64,000 nt of DNA. Origin: Magnetococcales bacterium (lineage in GTDB: Bacteria > Pseudomonadota > Magnetococcia > Magnetococcales > Magnetaquicoccaceae). Location: assembly GCA_011089965.1 (NCBI GenBank), contig JAANAU010000001.1, positions 124,001 to 188,000 on the forward strand, written 5' to 3'. Under the pieces are notes generated by a model. It saw nothing but the letters and a program-made list of their open reading frames with translations, had not been told where the DNA came from and did not search any database. Of this stretch, positions 10,370 through 20,056 are shown piece by piece (the first letter of the stretch is position 1; each line of letters begins with the position of its first letter). A program made the translations under genes and the position numbers.

Positions 10370-11620
10370 ATGCTTAAACAGATGGAAGGCTCCCGCGCCG
10401 TAGCCGAAGCAGTGGGATTATGCCGTCCGGAGGTGATCTGCGCCTATCCGATTTCGCCCCAGACCCATATCGTGGAAGGGCTGAGTGAACTGGTCAAAGA
10501 GGGACGGATCGACAATTGTGAATTCATCAACGTGGAATCGGAATTCGCCGCCTTGTCCGTGGCCATTGGCTCCTCGGCAGCCGGGGCGCGCAGCTATACC
10601 GCCACGGCTTCCCAGGGATTGCTCTACATGGCCGAAGCGGTCTACAACGCCTCGGGACTTGGTTTGCCCATTGTCATGACCATCGGCAATCGCGCTCTGG
10701 GTGCCCCCATCAACATCTGGAACGACCACTCCGACGCCATGTCCATGCGCGATTCCGGTTGGATCCAGTTGTTTGCCGAATCCAATCAGGAAGCCGTGGA
10801 TCTGCATATCCAGGCCTTTCGTCTGGCTGAAGAGATCAGTTGTCCGGTCATGGTCAACATGGATGGCTTCATCCTGACCCATGCCTATGAACGGATCGAC
10901 ATGCCGCGTCAGGAACAGGTCGATGCCTTTCTTCCCCCTTTTGAACCCATCCAGATGCTCGATCCGGCCCGCCCGGTCTCCATCGGTGCCATGGTTGGAC
11001 CCGAAGTCTATGCCGAAGTGCGCTACTTGGCCCACTACAAACATCTGCAAGCCTTGGAGCGCATTCCGGTCATTGCCGAAGAGTTCCAGGCCCGCTTTGG
11101 TCGTGCATCCGGCGGGTTGATCCGGCCTTATCGCACCGAAGGGGCGGAATTGATCGTACTGGCCTTGGGGTCGGTCAACGGAGCCATCAAGGATGTCGTG
11201 GATCAAATGCGCGCCGATGGACACAAGGTCGGATCCATTACCGTCTGTTCGTTTCGTCCCTTTCCGCTGGATGCCTTGCGTCAACTGCTCCAGGGGGTCC
11301 GACGGATCGTGGTTGTGGAAAAGAATCTGTCACTCGGCATTGGCGGAATTCTGGCCAACAATGTGCGCATGTCGCTCCGCGGGCTGGAACAGCCGGTCTT
11401 TACCGTCATCGCCGGACTGGGCGGACGCCCCATCACCATGCACGGACTCCAGGAGTGTTTTACCAAGGCACTGGCAGGCACTTTGGAGGAGTTGCATTTC
11501 CTCGATCTGGATTGGGAGATCATCCGGCGCGAGTTGCACCATGCCCGTTCCGAGCGCCGTTCCGGACCCGTAGCCGAAAATATGTTGAAATTACGACTCC
11601 AAGGTCGCAGCGATGTCTAG
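10370..11620 (+). CDS. porA: 2-oxoacid:ferredoxin oxidoreductase alpha subunit
   Basis: A 416-residue alpha chain. It starts MEGSRAVAEAVGLCRPEVICAYP-like (residues about 5-27), the usual alpha N-terminus. The pyrimidine-binding TPP half-site follows, with NVESEFAALSVAIG and ATASQGLLYMAEAVY. NIWNDHSDAMSMRDSGWIQ corresponds to the PorA region that binds substrate and partner, and the C-terminal half has the transketolase-C-like fold (VVVEKNLSLGIGG). AGGAG precedes the ATG. The residue pattern fits the pyruvate type better than the 2-oxoglutarate type, but substrate choice cannot be fixed from sequence alone. Confidence 0.94.
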   Translation: MLKQMEGSRAVAEAVGLCRPEVICAYPISPQTHIVEGLSELVKEGRIDNCEFINVESEFAALSVAIGSSAAGARSYTATASQGLLYMAEAVYNASGLGLPIVMTIGNRALGAPINIWNDHSDAMSMRDSGWIQLFAESNQEAVDLHIQAFRLAEEISCPVMVNMDGFILTHAYERIDMPRQEQVDAFLPPFEPIQMLDPARPVSIGAMVGPEVYAEVRYLAHYKHLQALERIPVIAEEFQARFGRASGGLIRPYRTEGAELIVLALGSVNGAIKDVVDQMRADGHKVGSITVCSFRPFPLDALRQLLQGVRRIVVVEKNLSLGIGGILANNVRMSLRGLEQPVFTVIAGLGGRPITMHGLQECFTKALAGTLEELHFLDLDWEIIRRELHHARSERRSGPVAENMLKLRLQGRSDV

Positions 11621-11631
11621 GGAGATACAGC

Positions 11632-12657
11632 ATGTCTGACGAAAACGCCCCGGAACAAAAAGTCAAATTCTATCAAAAAGGCACCTATACGGTCGGCAAC
11701 CGCCTGGTCAATGTCCGGCAACGCTCGGTGCAGGCCAGCATGGATCGCAGCAACTCACTCACCTGCGGCCATCGCGCCTGCCAGGGGTGTGGGGAGGCGC
11801 TCGGTGCCCGCTATGCCATCGATGCCGCCATGCGTGCCACCAACAATCAACTCATTGCCATCAATGCCACCGGTTGTCTGGAGGTGTTCACCACACCCTA
11901 CCCGGAAACCTCCTGGCAGATCCCCTGGATGCATTCGCTGTTCGGCAATGCCGCAGCAGTGGCTGCCGGAGTGGCTGCCGCCATGCGGGTCAAAGGACTC
12001 AAACAGGTGCGCACCATTGCCCAGGGCGGAGACGGGGGCACCATGGATATCGGCTTTGGCTGTTTGTCCGGCATGTTCGAGCGTAACGACGATGTGCTCT
12101 ACATCTGCTACGACAACGAAGCCTACATGAATACCGGCGTGCAACGCTCCAGTGCCACCCCGGTGGCTGCCCGCACCGCCACAACCCCTGCCATGGGTGC
12201 CAATCCCGGCAACAGTTTCAATAGTGGAAAAAATCTCCCGCTCATTGCCATGGCGCACAACATCCCATATGTCGCCACAGCCAGTGTCGCGGCACTCCAC
12301 GACCTGGAGGCCAAAGTGACCCGTGCCATGAGTCTGCATGGTGCCCGCTATCTGCACATCCATGTTCCCTGCCCCCTGGGTTGGGGTTCAGCACCCCACG
12401 ATACCATTCAGGTGGCCCGCCTGGCGATCAAAAGCGGACTGTTCCCTTTGATCGAAGCCGAACATGGCATGGTCACAGCCACGGTCCCGATCCGACAACC
12501 GGTTCCGGTCACCGACTATCTCAAACTGCAAAAACGGTTTGCCCACCTCTTGCGCGGAGGCGAAGAGAACGCACGCAAACTGGCCGCCATTCAGACCATT
12601 GCCGACAACAACATCAAACGGTTCAACCTGGTCCGCAAGGAGGCTCCCCGTGTATAA
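11632..12657 (+). CDS. porB: 2-oxoacid:ferredoxin oxidoreductase beta subunit (TPP-binding)
   Basis: A 341-residue beta chain, started at 11632 where GGGAG precedes MSDENAPEQ. The family cysteines for a [4Fe-4S] cluster appear in CGHRACQGCGEALG and in NATGCLEV. The TPP/Mg2+ motif is GDGGTMDIGFG, followed by the DNEAYMNTGVQRS loop and then ATPVAART, which is typical of PorB. The N-terminal ~45 residues are longer than in many homologues. The stop overlaps the next gene's GTG start by 8 bases, showing tight co-expression with the electron-transfer subunit. Confidence 0.94.
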   Translation: MSDENAPEQKVKFYQKGTYTVGNRLVNVRQRSVQASMDRSNSLTCGHRACQGCGEALGARYAIDAAMRATNNQLIAINATGCLEVFTTPYPETSWQIPWMHSLFGNAAAVAAGVAAAMRVKGLKQVRTIAQGGDGGTMDIGFGCLSGMFERNDDVLYICYDNEAYMNTGVQRSSATPVAARTATTPAMGANPGNSFNSGKNLPLIAMAHNIPYVATASVAALHDLEAKVTRAMSLHGARYLHIHVPCPLGWGSAPHDTIQVARLAIKSGLFPLIEAEHGMVTATVPIRQPVPVTDYLKLQKRFAHLLRGGEENARKLAAIQTIADNNIKRFNLVRKEAPRV

Positions 12658-14284
12658 ACCCTTTGCCATCACCCTCGATGTCGGCTCCAGTCTGGTCAAT
12701 CATACCGGTTCCTGGCGTACCGAACGACCGGTCTTCGTGCATCGTCTGCCCCCCTGCAACGCCGCCTGCCCGGCAGGCGAGAACATCCAGGGTTGGCTTT
12801 ATCACGCCGAAGAGGGCAATTATCACCTGGCGTGGCAGGAGATCATGAAAGAAAATCCCCTGCCTGCGATCATGGGACGCTGCTGCTATCACTCCTGCGA
12901 ACGGGCCTGCAATCGCACCCGACTGGATGAAACGGTCGGCATCCATGCGGTCGAGCGGTTTCTGGGGGATCAGGCCATTCAACATGGCTGGTCTGTCACC
13001 AAGGCACCGCCAGCCCATTGCGGCAAGGTGTTGATCGTGGGATCCGGACCAGCCGGACTCTCTGCCGCCTATCACCTGTTGCGACTCGGCCACGAAGTGG
13101 AGATCCGGGAAGCCGCTGCCAAACCGGGTGGACTCTTGCGTTACGGCATCCCACGCTATCGGCTGCCCCGAAAAGTTCTGGATGCAGAAATCGACCGGAT
13201 CATCCAGATGGGCGCGGTCTTGCGGCTTTCGACACCTGTGACCGATCTGTTGGAGGTGATCCGGGAAGGCAATTTCCAGGCAACCTTTGTCGCCCTGGGT
13301 GCCCAAAAGAGCCGCTGGGTGGATCTGCCCAACGATGGCTCCATCCCGATCAGCGATGCCATCCAAATGCTGCGCTCTCTGGAGGACGAAATCGCCCCTT
13401 CCCGACTGCAAGGAAAGCGTGTGGCTGTCTATGGGGGTGGCAATGTGGCCGTGGATGCAGCCCGTTCAGCCATCCGTCTGGGGGCCGCAGAGGTCACCAT
13501 TCTCTATCGCCGCTCCCGGGAGAAGATGCCAGCTCATTCCTTTGAGGTCAAAGAGGCGGTTGAAGAGGCGGTACAACTGAAGTGTCTGCGTACAGTCGAA
13601 GGGATCCAACAGGGCCAGTTGGTGCTGGAAGAGCGGGTCTTGACCGACGGCAACGAACCGTTGCCTACCGGACGCCGTGAATTCATGGCGGCTGACCTGC
13701 TGATCCTGGCCCTGGGACAAGAGGTCGATACCGATTGTTGTCTGGCAGAACTGCCGGAGATCAATCTGCTGGCTGGCAATCTGCAAGTGGATGCCACCAT
13801 GATGACCGGGCGCGATGGCCTGTATGCCGGTGGGGACATGGTGCCGTCCGAGCGCAACATCACAGTGGCTGTCGGACATGGCAAGCTGGCAGCCCGGCAT
13901 ATCGATGCCCGTTTGCGCGGCACCACCTATACGCCACCTGCCACAGCCAAACCTGCCACCTTCGAGCGGCTGAACACCTGGTATTTTGCCGATGCCCCTT
14001 CCACCCATCAACCGGTACTGAGTCTCATTCGCCGCCAGTCCGGTTTCGAGGAGGTATTGGGGGATCTGGATGAGTCCAACGCGCTGTTTGAGGCCCGGCG
14101 TTGTCTTTCGTGTGGCAACTGCTTTGAATGTGACAACTGTTATGGTGCCTGCCCGGACAATGCCATTGCCAAACTGGGTCCAGGGCGCGGTTTTGCCATC
14201 AAGTATGACTATTGCAAAGGGTGCGGATTGTGCATTGCCGAGTGTCCTTGCGGGGCCATCGAGGCCGTGCCGGAAGAGATCTGA
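12650..14284 (+). CDS. GltD-like FAD/NAD(P) oxidoreductase with C-terminal 2x[4Fe-4S] ferredoxin domain
   Basis: A 544-residue protein. GTG at 12650 is chosen because AGGAGG sits just upstream. Residues 36-95 carry the Cys motifs of the glutamate-synthase small-subunit iron-sulfur domain (CNAACPAG and CCYHSCERACNR). FAD binding is at GSGPAG (131-136) and NAD(P)H binding at GGGNVAVDAARSA (about 260-272). GLYAGGDM is the second FAD motif. Residues about 485-535 hold a bacterial ferredoxin fold with CxxCxxCx2-3C patterns (CLSCGNC, CKGCGLCIAEC). It replaces the usual small delta ferredoxin subunit and probably links ferredoxin to NAD(P)H for the oxidoreductase. Similar fusions accompany some anaerobic 2-oxoacid oxidoreductases. 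Confidence 0.9.
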   Translation: MYKPFAITLDVGSSLVNHTGSWRTERPVFVHRLPPCNAACPAGENIQGWLYHAEEGNYHLAWQEIMKENPLPAIMGRCCYHSCERACNRTRLDETVGIHAVERFLGDQAIQHGWSVTKAPPAHCGKVLIVGSGPAGLSAAYHLLRLGHEVEIREAAAKPGGLLRYGIPRYRLPRKVLDAEIDRIIQMGAVLRLSTPVTDLLEVIREGNFQATFVALGAQKSRWVDLPNDGSIPISDAIQMLRSLEDEIAPSRLQGKRVAVYGGGNVAVDAARSAIRLGAAEVTILYRRSREKMPAHSFEVKEAVEEAVQLKCLRTVEGIQQGQLVLEERVLTDGNEPLPTGRREFMAADLLILALGQEVDTDCCLAELPEINLLAGNLQVDATMMTGRDGLYAGGDMVPSERNITVAVGHGKLAARHIDARLRGTTYTPPATAKPATFERLNTWYFADAPSTHQPVLSLIRRQSGFEEVLGDLDESNALFEARRCLSCGNCFECDNCYGACPDNAIAKLGPGRGFAIKYDYCKGCGLCIAECPCGAIEAVPEEI

Positions 14285-14292
14285 TCAACTCA

Positions 14293-14323
14293 AGATGGCC
14301 CGTGTCCTGTGCGCGGGCCATCT
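14293..14323. terminator. Bidirectional hairpin terminator
   Basis: Perfect 10-bp inverted repeat AGATGGCCCG / CGGGCCATCT with an 11-base loop, between the stop of the oxidoreductase operon (14284) and the stop of the converging minus-strand gene (14325). No long T run follows on either side. Confidence 0.75.
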
Positions 14324-14324
14324 C

Positions 14325-14864
14325 TCACCCGGTTACGATCTCCACCATGCCCAACTGCTCCCGATCTGCCTGATACTGTTCATCCAGCCAGTACCCCAAT
14401 CCAATGGCCCAATCGAGGTTGTCCGGTTTCTTTTCGATCTCCCCCAGCACCCGTTGGGTCACATGCAGGGCCACACTCATAAAGCCATCTTCGGCAAAGG
14501 TGTCGGTGATGACTTGAAAAAAGGTCAAATCGTTCCAGAAGATCTCCTGTCTGGATCGATTCATGCCCGGCAGCTCGCCGATATGCAAGCGCAGCACAGC
14601 CATGCAACGCTCCAGTTGTGCCGGATGGGTGGACAACACGGCCTGTCGCCAGGCAAAGACCAACATCGGCACCCGGTGACGGTCAAACTGACGGCGTTGC
14701 CAGAATTGATGGGGTCGCAAGGCCAACAATTGATAAAACGCTTCATCCGGTCTGGCTGCCAAAAGTCGCAGCAAAAGTGTCACAACGTCTCCAGGGGAAC
14801 GTCGCTGACGCTTGTGCAGATTCTGGTTCCATTCCGCCTCCAGGCTGGCGGGTGTCATGGTCAT
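14325..14864 (-). CDS. Protein of unknown function
   Basis: A 179-residue soluble protein I do not recognise. It is rich in Leu, Arg and His, with predicted helices throughout, no signal peptide, no cysteine pattern and no known motif. The start (MTMTPASLEAEWNQ) overlaps the stop of the upstream SpmAB-like gene as ATGA, which is good evidence that it is translated and coupled to that membrane protein. A role linked to the membrane protein is inferred from coupling only. Confidence 0.7.
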   Translation of the reverse strand: MTMTPASLEAEWNQNLHKRQRRSPGDVVTLLLRLLAARPDEAFYQLLALRPHQFWQRRQFDRHRVPMLVFAWRQAVLSTHPAQLERCMAVLRLHIGELPGMNRSRQEIFWNDLTFFQVITDTFAEDGFMSVALHVTQRVLGEIEKKPDNLDWAIGLGYWLDEQYQADREQLGMVEIVTG

Positions 14865-16171
14865 GAGCCAATCCCTCCATACAACCAGGAGCAAATGAAT
14901 ACCGAAGTCACCACGCTGGCCAGATCGGCAATCAAGGCCGCAGCCAGCGTATGACGCACACGCCGGATGCGAATCGCCCCATAATAGACGGCCAGGACAT
15001 AAAAGGTGGTCTCGGATGAGCCTTGCAGGGTGCTGGCGAGAATTCCGACATACCCATCCGGTCCAATCGCCGGATTTTGCAGCAATGAAGCCAGATATCC
15101 CTGCGCTCCGGAACCGGACAAGGGGCGCAACAGGGCCATGGTCAAAGCATCCGGCGGCAGACCGAACTGAGCAGTCCAGGGGCCGACCATTCCGGTGAAA
15201 TAACCCAGTGCGCCGCTGGCCCGAAACATCCCGACCGCCACCAGAATGGCCACCAGATAGGGAATGATGCGCACCCCCACCTCAAACCCTTCGCGTGCCC
15301 CTTCGACAAAGACCTCATACACCCGCACCCCACGCACATATCCGAACAGCAACATGCCCAGCACCAAAGTCGGCAACACCCATGGGGATATGGCCCGGCC
15401 ATAGAGAATGGTGACCGGAATCAAGGCCACCAACAGGGTCATGGCAATCACGGTCACCCACAAAGGATAGGGAGATGTTGCGCTGGTTTCCAGAGTATCC
15501 GCATCCACAAAGGGGGCAGATGTCGGTTCATTGACCAAGGTCTGTCGTTCGGCACGCACCGTGACCGGCCAATAACGTTGCAGCCATTTGGCGGCCATGA
15601 CCGCCACCACGGTGGAAACCACCGAAGCAAACAGCGTGGTGGCCAGGATCGCTGCCGGATCAATCGAACCCGCCGCAGCGCGCAAGGCAATGACGCTGGT
15701 CGGAACCAAGGTGATGCTGGAGGTATTGATTGCCAAAAACAGGGCCATGGCATTGGTTGCCACACCTGGAGCGGGATTGAGACGTTCCAGTTCATGCATG
15801 GCGCGGATGCCAAAAGGGGTGGCCGCATTGCCCAATCCCAGGGTATTGGCCGAGAGGTTCAGAATCATCGCCCCCATGGCCGGGTGATCTGCCGGGACAT
15901 CCGGAAACAACCGCACCATCAACGGACGAATCAGACGGGCCAGCATGGTCAGCAGTCCACCCGCTTCGACCACCTTCATCAACCCCAGAAACAGGGCCAT
16001 CACCCCCACCAGGCCGATGGCCAGAGTGACCGCACCATTGGCCCCATCCACAATGGCGTTGGTCAGGATATGCATCGGGGATCCACCTTCGCCGCCCGGA
16101 ATCCACATCCATTCGCGCAACGCCGTCACGCCAAAGGCCACGGCAACCAATACCAGAAAAAACAGATTCAT
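14861..16171 (-). CDS. SpmA-SpmB-like nucleoside recognition (Gate) domain membrane protein
   Basis: A 436-residue polytopic inner-membrane protein that looks like the two spore-maturation proteins SpmA and SpmB joined in one chain. The first half has ILNLSANTLGLGNAATPFGI and the NTSSITLVPTSVIALR stretch typical of SpmA. The second half has the SpmB-like RPLSGSGAQGYLAS and QGSSETTFYVLAVYYGA. About ten hydrophobic segments are visible. In Bacillus these proteins act in spore core dehydration, but the family is widespread in non-sporulating Gram-negatives and its transport substrate is unknown. It lies 81 bases downstream of an MCP gene. Confidence 0.88.
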   Translation of the reverse strand: MNLFFLVLVAVAFGVTALREWMWIPGGEGGSPMHILTNAIVDGANGAVTLAIGLVGVMALFLGLMKVVEAGGLLTMLARLIRPLMVRLFPDVPADHPAMGAMILNLSANTLGLGNAATPFGIRAMHELERLNPAPGVATNAMALFLAINTSSITLVPTSVIALRAAAGSIDPAAILATTLFASVVSTVVAVMAAKWLQRYWPVTVRAERQTLVNEPTSAPFVDADTLETSATSPYPLWVTVIAMTLLVALIPVTILYGRAISPWVLPTLVLGMLLFGYVRGVRVYEVFVEGAREGFEVGVRIIPYLVAILVAVGMFRASGALGYFTGMVGPWTAQFGLPPDALTMALLRPLSGSGAQGYLASLLQNPAIGPDGYVGILASTLQGSSETTFYVLAVYYGAIRIRRVRHTLAAALIADLASVVTSVFICSWLYGGIGS

Positions 16172-16252
16172 GCGCGCCGCCGCGACTCATACTCAACGGT
16201 TTGAAGATCCAGGGAGCGCATGAGCGCCCCCATGGACCAATCCAAATGCGGT

Positions 16253-18259
16253 TCAGAAGTTCTCGAACTCATCATCTCCAGACCGCGATGGTGCAGGCAG
16301 AGCACGAACCTCCGCTGTACGAACCGGCAGGCTGGCAGCAGCCCGTGTTGTCCCACCCCCTTTGGCTGCCATGGTACGGGAGCCGGTCTGGAAGAATCCC
16401 ATGCTCTCTTGCAAACGGGTAGCCTGACCGGCCAGCTCATCGGCAGTCGCGGCCATCTCTTCACTGGCACCAGCATTGATCTGAATCACCCGATCCAATT
16501 GCTGAATGGCCATATTGACCTGGCCAGCCCCCTGGTTCTGCTCCATACTGGAAGCAGCGATCTCCTGAACCAACTCGGCAGTGCGTTTGATATCCGGAAC
16601 CAGCTTGTTCATGATCTGACCCGTACGCTCTGCCACCTCCACACTGGAAGCAGACAGATGACCAATCTCCCCAGCCGCCATCTGACTTCGTTCTGCCAGT
16701 TTCCGCACTTCGGCAGCCACCACCGCAAACCCTTTGCCATGCTCACCCGCCCGCGCGGCCTCAATGGCCGCGTTCAAGGCCAACAGATTGGTCTGACGGG
16801 CAATCTCTTCGATGATGGAGATCTTGCTGGCAATCTCTCTCATCACACCCACAGCCGCCATCACCGACTCTCCACCCTCCTGGGCAAAACGGGCTGCCTG
16901 CGCAGCGATCTTTTCCGTGGTCTGGGCATTGTCGGTATTTTTCTGAATCGTAGCCGTCATCTGCTCCATGGCTGCCGAAGTTTCTTCAATGGATGCCGCC
17001 TGTTCACTCGCCCCTTGCGACAGATTCTGGGCGCTGCTTGATGCCTCGCGACTGCCATTGGCCACGTTCTCGGCAGCCTGAATCACATCTTCCACCACAT
17101 GACGCAAACGCTGCACCATATCGTTCAAGGCTATGGACAAACGTCCAGCCTCGTCTTTGCGGTGGATATCGCAATCACAATTTTCATCCAACCTGCCCTT
17201 GGCCACCTGCTCTGCAAAACGGATGCTCACCAGAATCGGTTTGGTGATGGAACGACTCATGAACAGGGCCAACAACAGTCCCACCACAACAGCCACGATG
17301 GAGACCACAACCACCACACTGCGCACCTTGTGCGCGTTTTCGATCATCTGGCTTTCAGACAGGATCTTCTCTTTGGCCAGATCGTTCATCTTGTGGAAGT
17401 GGGTTTTGACATTCCCCAGATGAACCTGGGTCTCTTCCGTAAAGATCTGTTCCGCCTTGGCCTTGCCCGCCAGATTGATCCGGGCGCGTTCTTGCATCTT
17501 GGCCAGGGTGCCGCGCACCTTGTTCAGGGCCGGGATCACCTTCTCTTGATAATGTTTGGCAGCAGCAGAGGTATCACCAGCCACCAGAGCCTTTTTGATC
17601 GCCTCCCCTTCCTGGTGCAAAATCCGGTGATCGGGTTCGATCTCGTCCAGCATGCGGGCCAACTCCGCATCCGAGGCGCGCATCTTTTTGCCCTCGTCCC
17701 CGTACATGAATTTGCCCAATCCGCACTTGGTGGGATCGAGTTGTACGGTCAAATCCTTCTGCGCTTGCAGAATCGCATCCTGCACCTTGCCAGACCAGAC
17801 CAGATGATCCACTTCACGCTGGGTCAGGAATTCCGGCAACTTGGGATCCGCGCGTTGAAATACCTGTTTGATCTTGCTGGCCGAGGCGTGAAGATGTTTG
17901 TGCGGCTCTTCCATGGATGCCAACATGGGTTGCAACTCCGGAATCAACTTCTCTGCCTGACTCCGTCCCTCCCCGTAATACCATTTGCCAAAAGCACACT
18001 GGGTATGATCGAGCTGCACTCCCATCTCCGTGGCCTTGTCATCGCTGATGAAGGCGCTGACCTTGTTGGCCCAGTTGAGATGATCCACCTCCCGTTGCAG
18101 CAATTCACCGCGCAACTTGTTGCCCGCCACCACCTCCGTACCATCGGCCACCATGTTGGTGATCCCCTGCAGGGACCAGACAGCCACAATCATCAACAAG
18201 ATCAGAACCGATCCAATACCGACCAGTATCTTTTTTCCCAGGCTCAAATTGTTCCACAT
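16253..18259 (-). CDS. Methyl-accepting chemotaxis protein with two CZB domains in the periplasmic region
   Basis: A 668-residue transducer. TM1 lies at about 12-31 and TM2 at about 313-335, with HAMP to about 390. The cytoplasmic signalling domain contains the hairpin tip [20 protein letters not shown]. Between the TMs are two copies of a chemoreceptor zinc-binding (CZB) motif. One has His60, Cys88 (CAFGKW), His120 and His124. The other has His152, Cys179 (CGLGKF), His211 and His215. The extreme C-terminus EFENF resembles the CheR/CheB-tethering pentapeptide. ATG 18259 follows AGGAGGAG; the gene follows the Memo-AMMECR1 gene by 23 bases. It probably senses zinc or an oxidant through its Cys/His sites. 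Confidence 0.93.
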   Translation of the reverse strand: MWNNLSLGKKILVGIGSVLILLMIVAVWSLQGITNMVADGTEVVAGNKLRGELLQREVDHLNWANKVSAFISDDKATEMGVQLDHTQCAFGKWYYGEGRSQAEKLIPELQPMLASMEEPHKHLHASASKIKQVFQRADPKLPEFLTQREVDHLVWSGKVQDAILQAQKDLTVQLDPTKCGLGKFMYGDEGKKMRASDAELARMLDEIEPDHRILHQEGEAIKKALVAGDTSAAAKHYQEKVIPALNKVRGTLAKMQERARINLAGKAKAEQIFTEETQVHLGNVKTHFHKMNDLAKEKILSESQMIENAHKVRSVVVVVSIVAVVVGLLLALFMSRSITKPILVSIRFAEQVAKGRLDENCDCDIHRKDEAGRLSIALNDMVQRLRHVVEDVIQAAENVANGSREASSSAQNLSQGASEQAASIEETSAAMEQMTATIQKNTDNAQTTEKIAAQAARFAQEGGESVMAAVGVMREIASKISIIEEIARQTNLLALNAAIEAARAGEHGKGFAVVAAEVRKLAERSQMAAGEIGHLSASSVEVAERTGQIMNKLVPDIKRTAELVQEIAASSMEQNQGAGQVNMAIQQLDRVIQINAGASEEMAATADELAGQATRLQESMGFFQTGSRTMAAKGGGTTRAAASLPVRTAEVRALPAPSRSGDDEFENF

Positions 18260-18282
18260 CGTCGCTTTTTCTCCTCCTTGGT

Positions 18283-19839
18283 TCAAGGAATGAACGGCGC
18301 ACCAAACCGTTGTGTGGAAAAAACCTCAAAACGTGCTCCCTGTTTCCAACCATCGGCGGGCAAACCCGCCTTGAGAGAGAGTTGTTGCAGCGTCTCCTCA
18401 CGATTCCAACCCTGTTCGGTCGCCACATTGGGCAGAAATACCGCCCGCCGACCGGATTTGGTCATGACCACCCCATGTCGCCCCACCTCGAACTCCTCCA
18501 CTGCATCGATGGGACGCAGAGGCGTCAAGACACTGATTTCCAGATCCAATCCCGCCAACTCCTGAGCAGTCACCGGTCGAAAACGGCCATCACGCAGAGC
18601 TGCGCTGATGCCATTTTCAATCACCGCCTCATAAAGCGGCAACAGAGGATCGATATGGCCAATACAACCGCGCAATCGCTCACCCTGACGCACATTCAAC
18701 GTGACAAACACCCCGCGTTTCTCCTGCCAGGCTGGTGTCAAAGCCACATCCTTGACCAGAACTGCCGGATCCACAGCCAGTGGTCCCTGCTCAATGGCAA
18801 TCCGGATGGCCTGACTGGCCAAACGATGCAGCCCCTGCATCTCCTCCAGGTTGAGTTCACCGCTGGACACCTGCTGCGACCAGGGGTTGGGATCTTCGAA
18901 ACGGGCGGCCAGATAGCTCACCGCATTGCCATTTGTTTCGACCGGTCCGCTGGTGGCATACGCTTCCAGGATGGCCACGCTGTTCGGGGTCATGAGATGG
19001 GCCAGAACCGCCATGGGACCGAATGCACAGGCGGTGATATTCGTTTTGGCCTTGTAGGCAAACAGTCCGCGTACATCTCTGGCCTTGAGCAGCTCCCATG
19101 CCCCCAGATCCAATGCCCGGATCCGTTCCGCAGTCTGGGCATCCGGAGCAAAGGGCTGATAATCATAGGTTGGCCCATAATGGGTAAAATCTCCAGAGAC
19201 CACCAACAGCGTTTCCGGATCGAGCAACGGACGCAACGCCCTCGCCAGACGGGCACTGCCCGCTTGATCCAGCCTCCCCACCAAAAGCGGCACCAGTTGC
19301 CATCCCGGCTGGAGCAGATGCTGCAACCACGGCAATTGCATCTCAATGGCGTGCTCCTTGCGATCCACCCCGGGAATCCGCGTCACATCCCCAGAGAGCA
19401 GCAAGGCTTCGATTGCCGACAGATCCAGCGGGATTTCACCCAGAGGGGTGACGAAATGGGTGGTTTCCGGCACGGCCATACCCGGAAACGCCCCATAATG
19501 AGACGGTCCCATCACCACCACCCGCCGATACGTGCGGCCCTGCAACCGGTAAAACCCCTGTGCTGCCGTTGCCCCACTGAAGCGATACCCGGCATGAGGA
19601 ACCAATAAAGCCCGCACCGGCTGGCCTACCGCCGCATCTGCCGGAGCCGTCATGCGGGCCAGGGTCTCTGCCAGATAGGCCCGCAATGGCCCAGACTCTC
19701 CAGGATACCAGGAACCAGCCACGGCAGCCGGTCGGAGAACCGGCCTGGCCGACTCCTGCGCTGCCTGCACCGAATCTGCCCAGGAAAAAAAGAGCACGCC
19801 CATGGCCACCCATACCTGTACGATTCCAAATTGGAACAT
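18283..19839 (-). CDS. AmmeMemoRadiSam proteins B and A fused (Memo-AMMECR1), exported
   Basis: A 518-residue fusion. Residues 1-25 form a signal peptide with core [10 protein letters not shown], cut near VQA-AQ. Residues about 35-305 are the Memo (AmmeMemoRadiSam B) domain with [19 protein letters not shown] and SGDFTHYG metal-site-like histidines. Residues about 330-515 are the AMMECR1 (A) domain with [15 protein letters not shown] and DGRFRPV. The partner radical SAM gene lies just upstream, completing the three-part system; its biochemical function is not firmly known. The signal peptide suggests the fusion works outside the cytoplasm. A 5-residue gap separates it from the small gene before it. 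Confidence 0.92.
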   Translation of the reverse strand: MFQFGIVQVWVAMGVLFFSWADSVQAAQESARPVLRPAAVAGSWYPGESGPLRAYLAETLARMTAPADAAVGQPVRALLVPHAGYRFSGATAAQGFYRLQGRTYRRVVVMGPSHYGAFPGMAVPETTHFVTPLGEIPLDLSAIEALLLSGDVTRIPGVDRKEHAIEMQLPWLQHLLQPGWQLVPLLVGRLDQAGSARLARALRPLLDPETLLVVSGDFTHYGPTYDYQPFAPDAQTAERIRALDLGAWELLKARDVRGLFAYKAKTNITACAFGPMAVLAHLMTPNSVAILEAYATSGPVETNGNAVSYLAARFEDPNPWSQQVSSGELNLEEMQGLHRLASQAIRIAIEQGPLAVDPAVLVKDVALTPAWQEKRGVFVTLNVRQGERLRGCIGHIDPLLPLYEAVIENGISAALRDGRFRPVTAQELAGLDLEISVLTPLRPIDAVEEFEVGRHGVVMTKSGRRAVFLPNVATEQGWNREETLQQLSLKAGLPADGWKQGARFEVFSTQRFGAPFIP

Positions 19840-19843
19840 GGTC

Positions 19844-20056
19844 TCACCCCGCCAAGGTGTCTGCACGTTCACATCTGGCCTGCTGCAAAGGCAATGGACG
19901 GGTTTTGAAAAAACCGGGAGATTGTACGACGATTTCGGCTCTTAAGATCAACCAACTTCCCAACAGCCCAACCGATTGCAGAAACCTGCGTCGTCCAGGA
20001 TGAGATGCTGTTGAGGCGGGTTGATCCGGAGTGATGATTCTCCATGGCGCTTTCAT
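19844..20056 (-). CDS. Small protein with twin-arginine motif in the AmmeMemoRadiSam operon
   Basis: A 70-residue protein. ATG at 20056 overlaps the radical SAM stop as ATGA, and its own stop is 4 bases before the Memo start, so it fits the operon exactly. Residues 22-36 read RRRFLQSVGLLGSWL, a twin-arginine (RRxFLQ) motif plus a short hydrophobic helix. No AxA cleavage site follows, so it may be a Tat-targeted membrane anchor rather than a cleaved leader. Downstream it is Pro/Arg-rich with a single Cys. It is not recognised otherwise and could be a small accessory or an anchor for the exported Memo-AMMECR1 protein. Confidence 0.7.
   Translation of the reverse strand: MKAPWRIITPDQPASTASHPGRRRFLQSVGLLGSWLILRAEIVVQSPGFFKTRPLPLQQARCERADTLAG

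Noticed and set aside
17099-18565. 488-codon plus-strand open frame
   Set aside because: Antisense to the MCP and AMMECR1 genes; no signature of its own.
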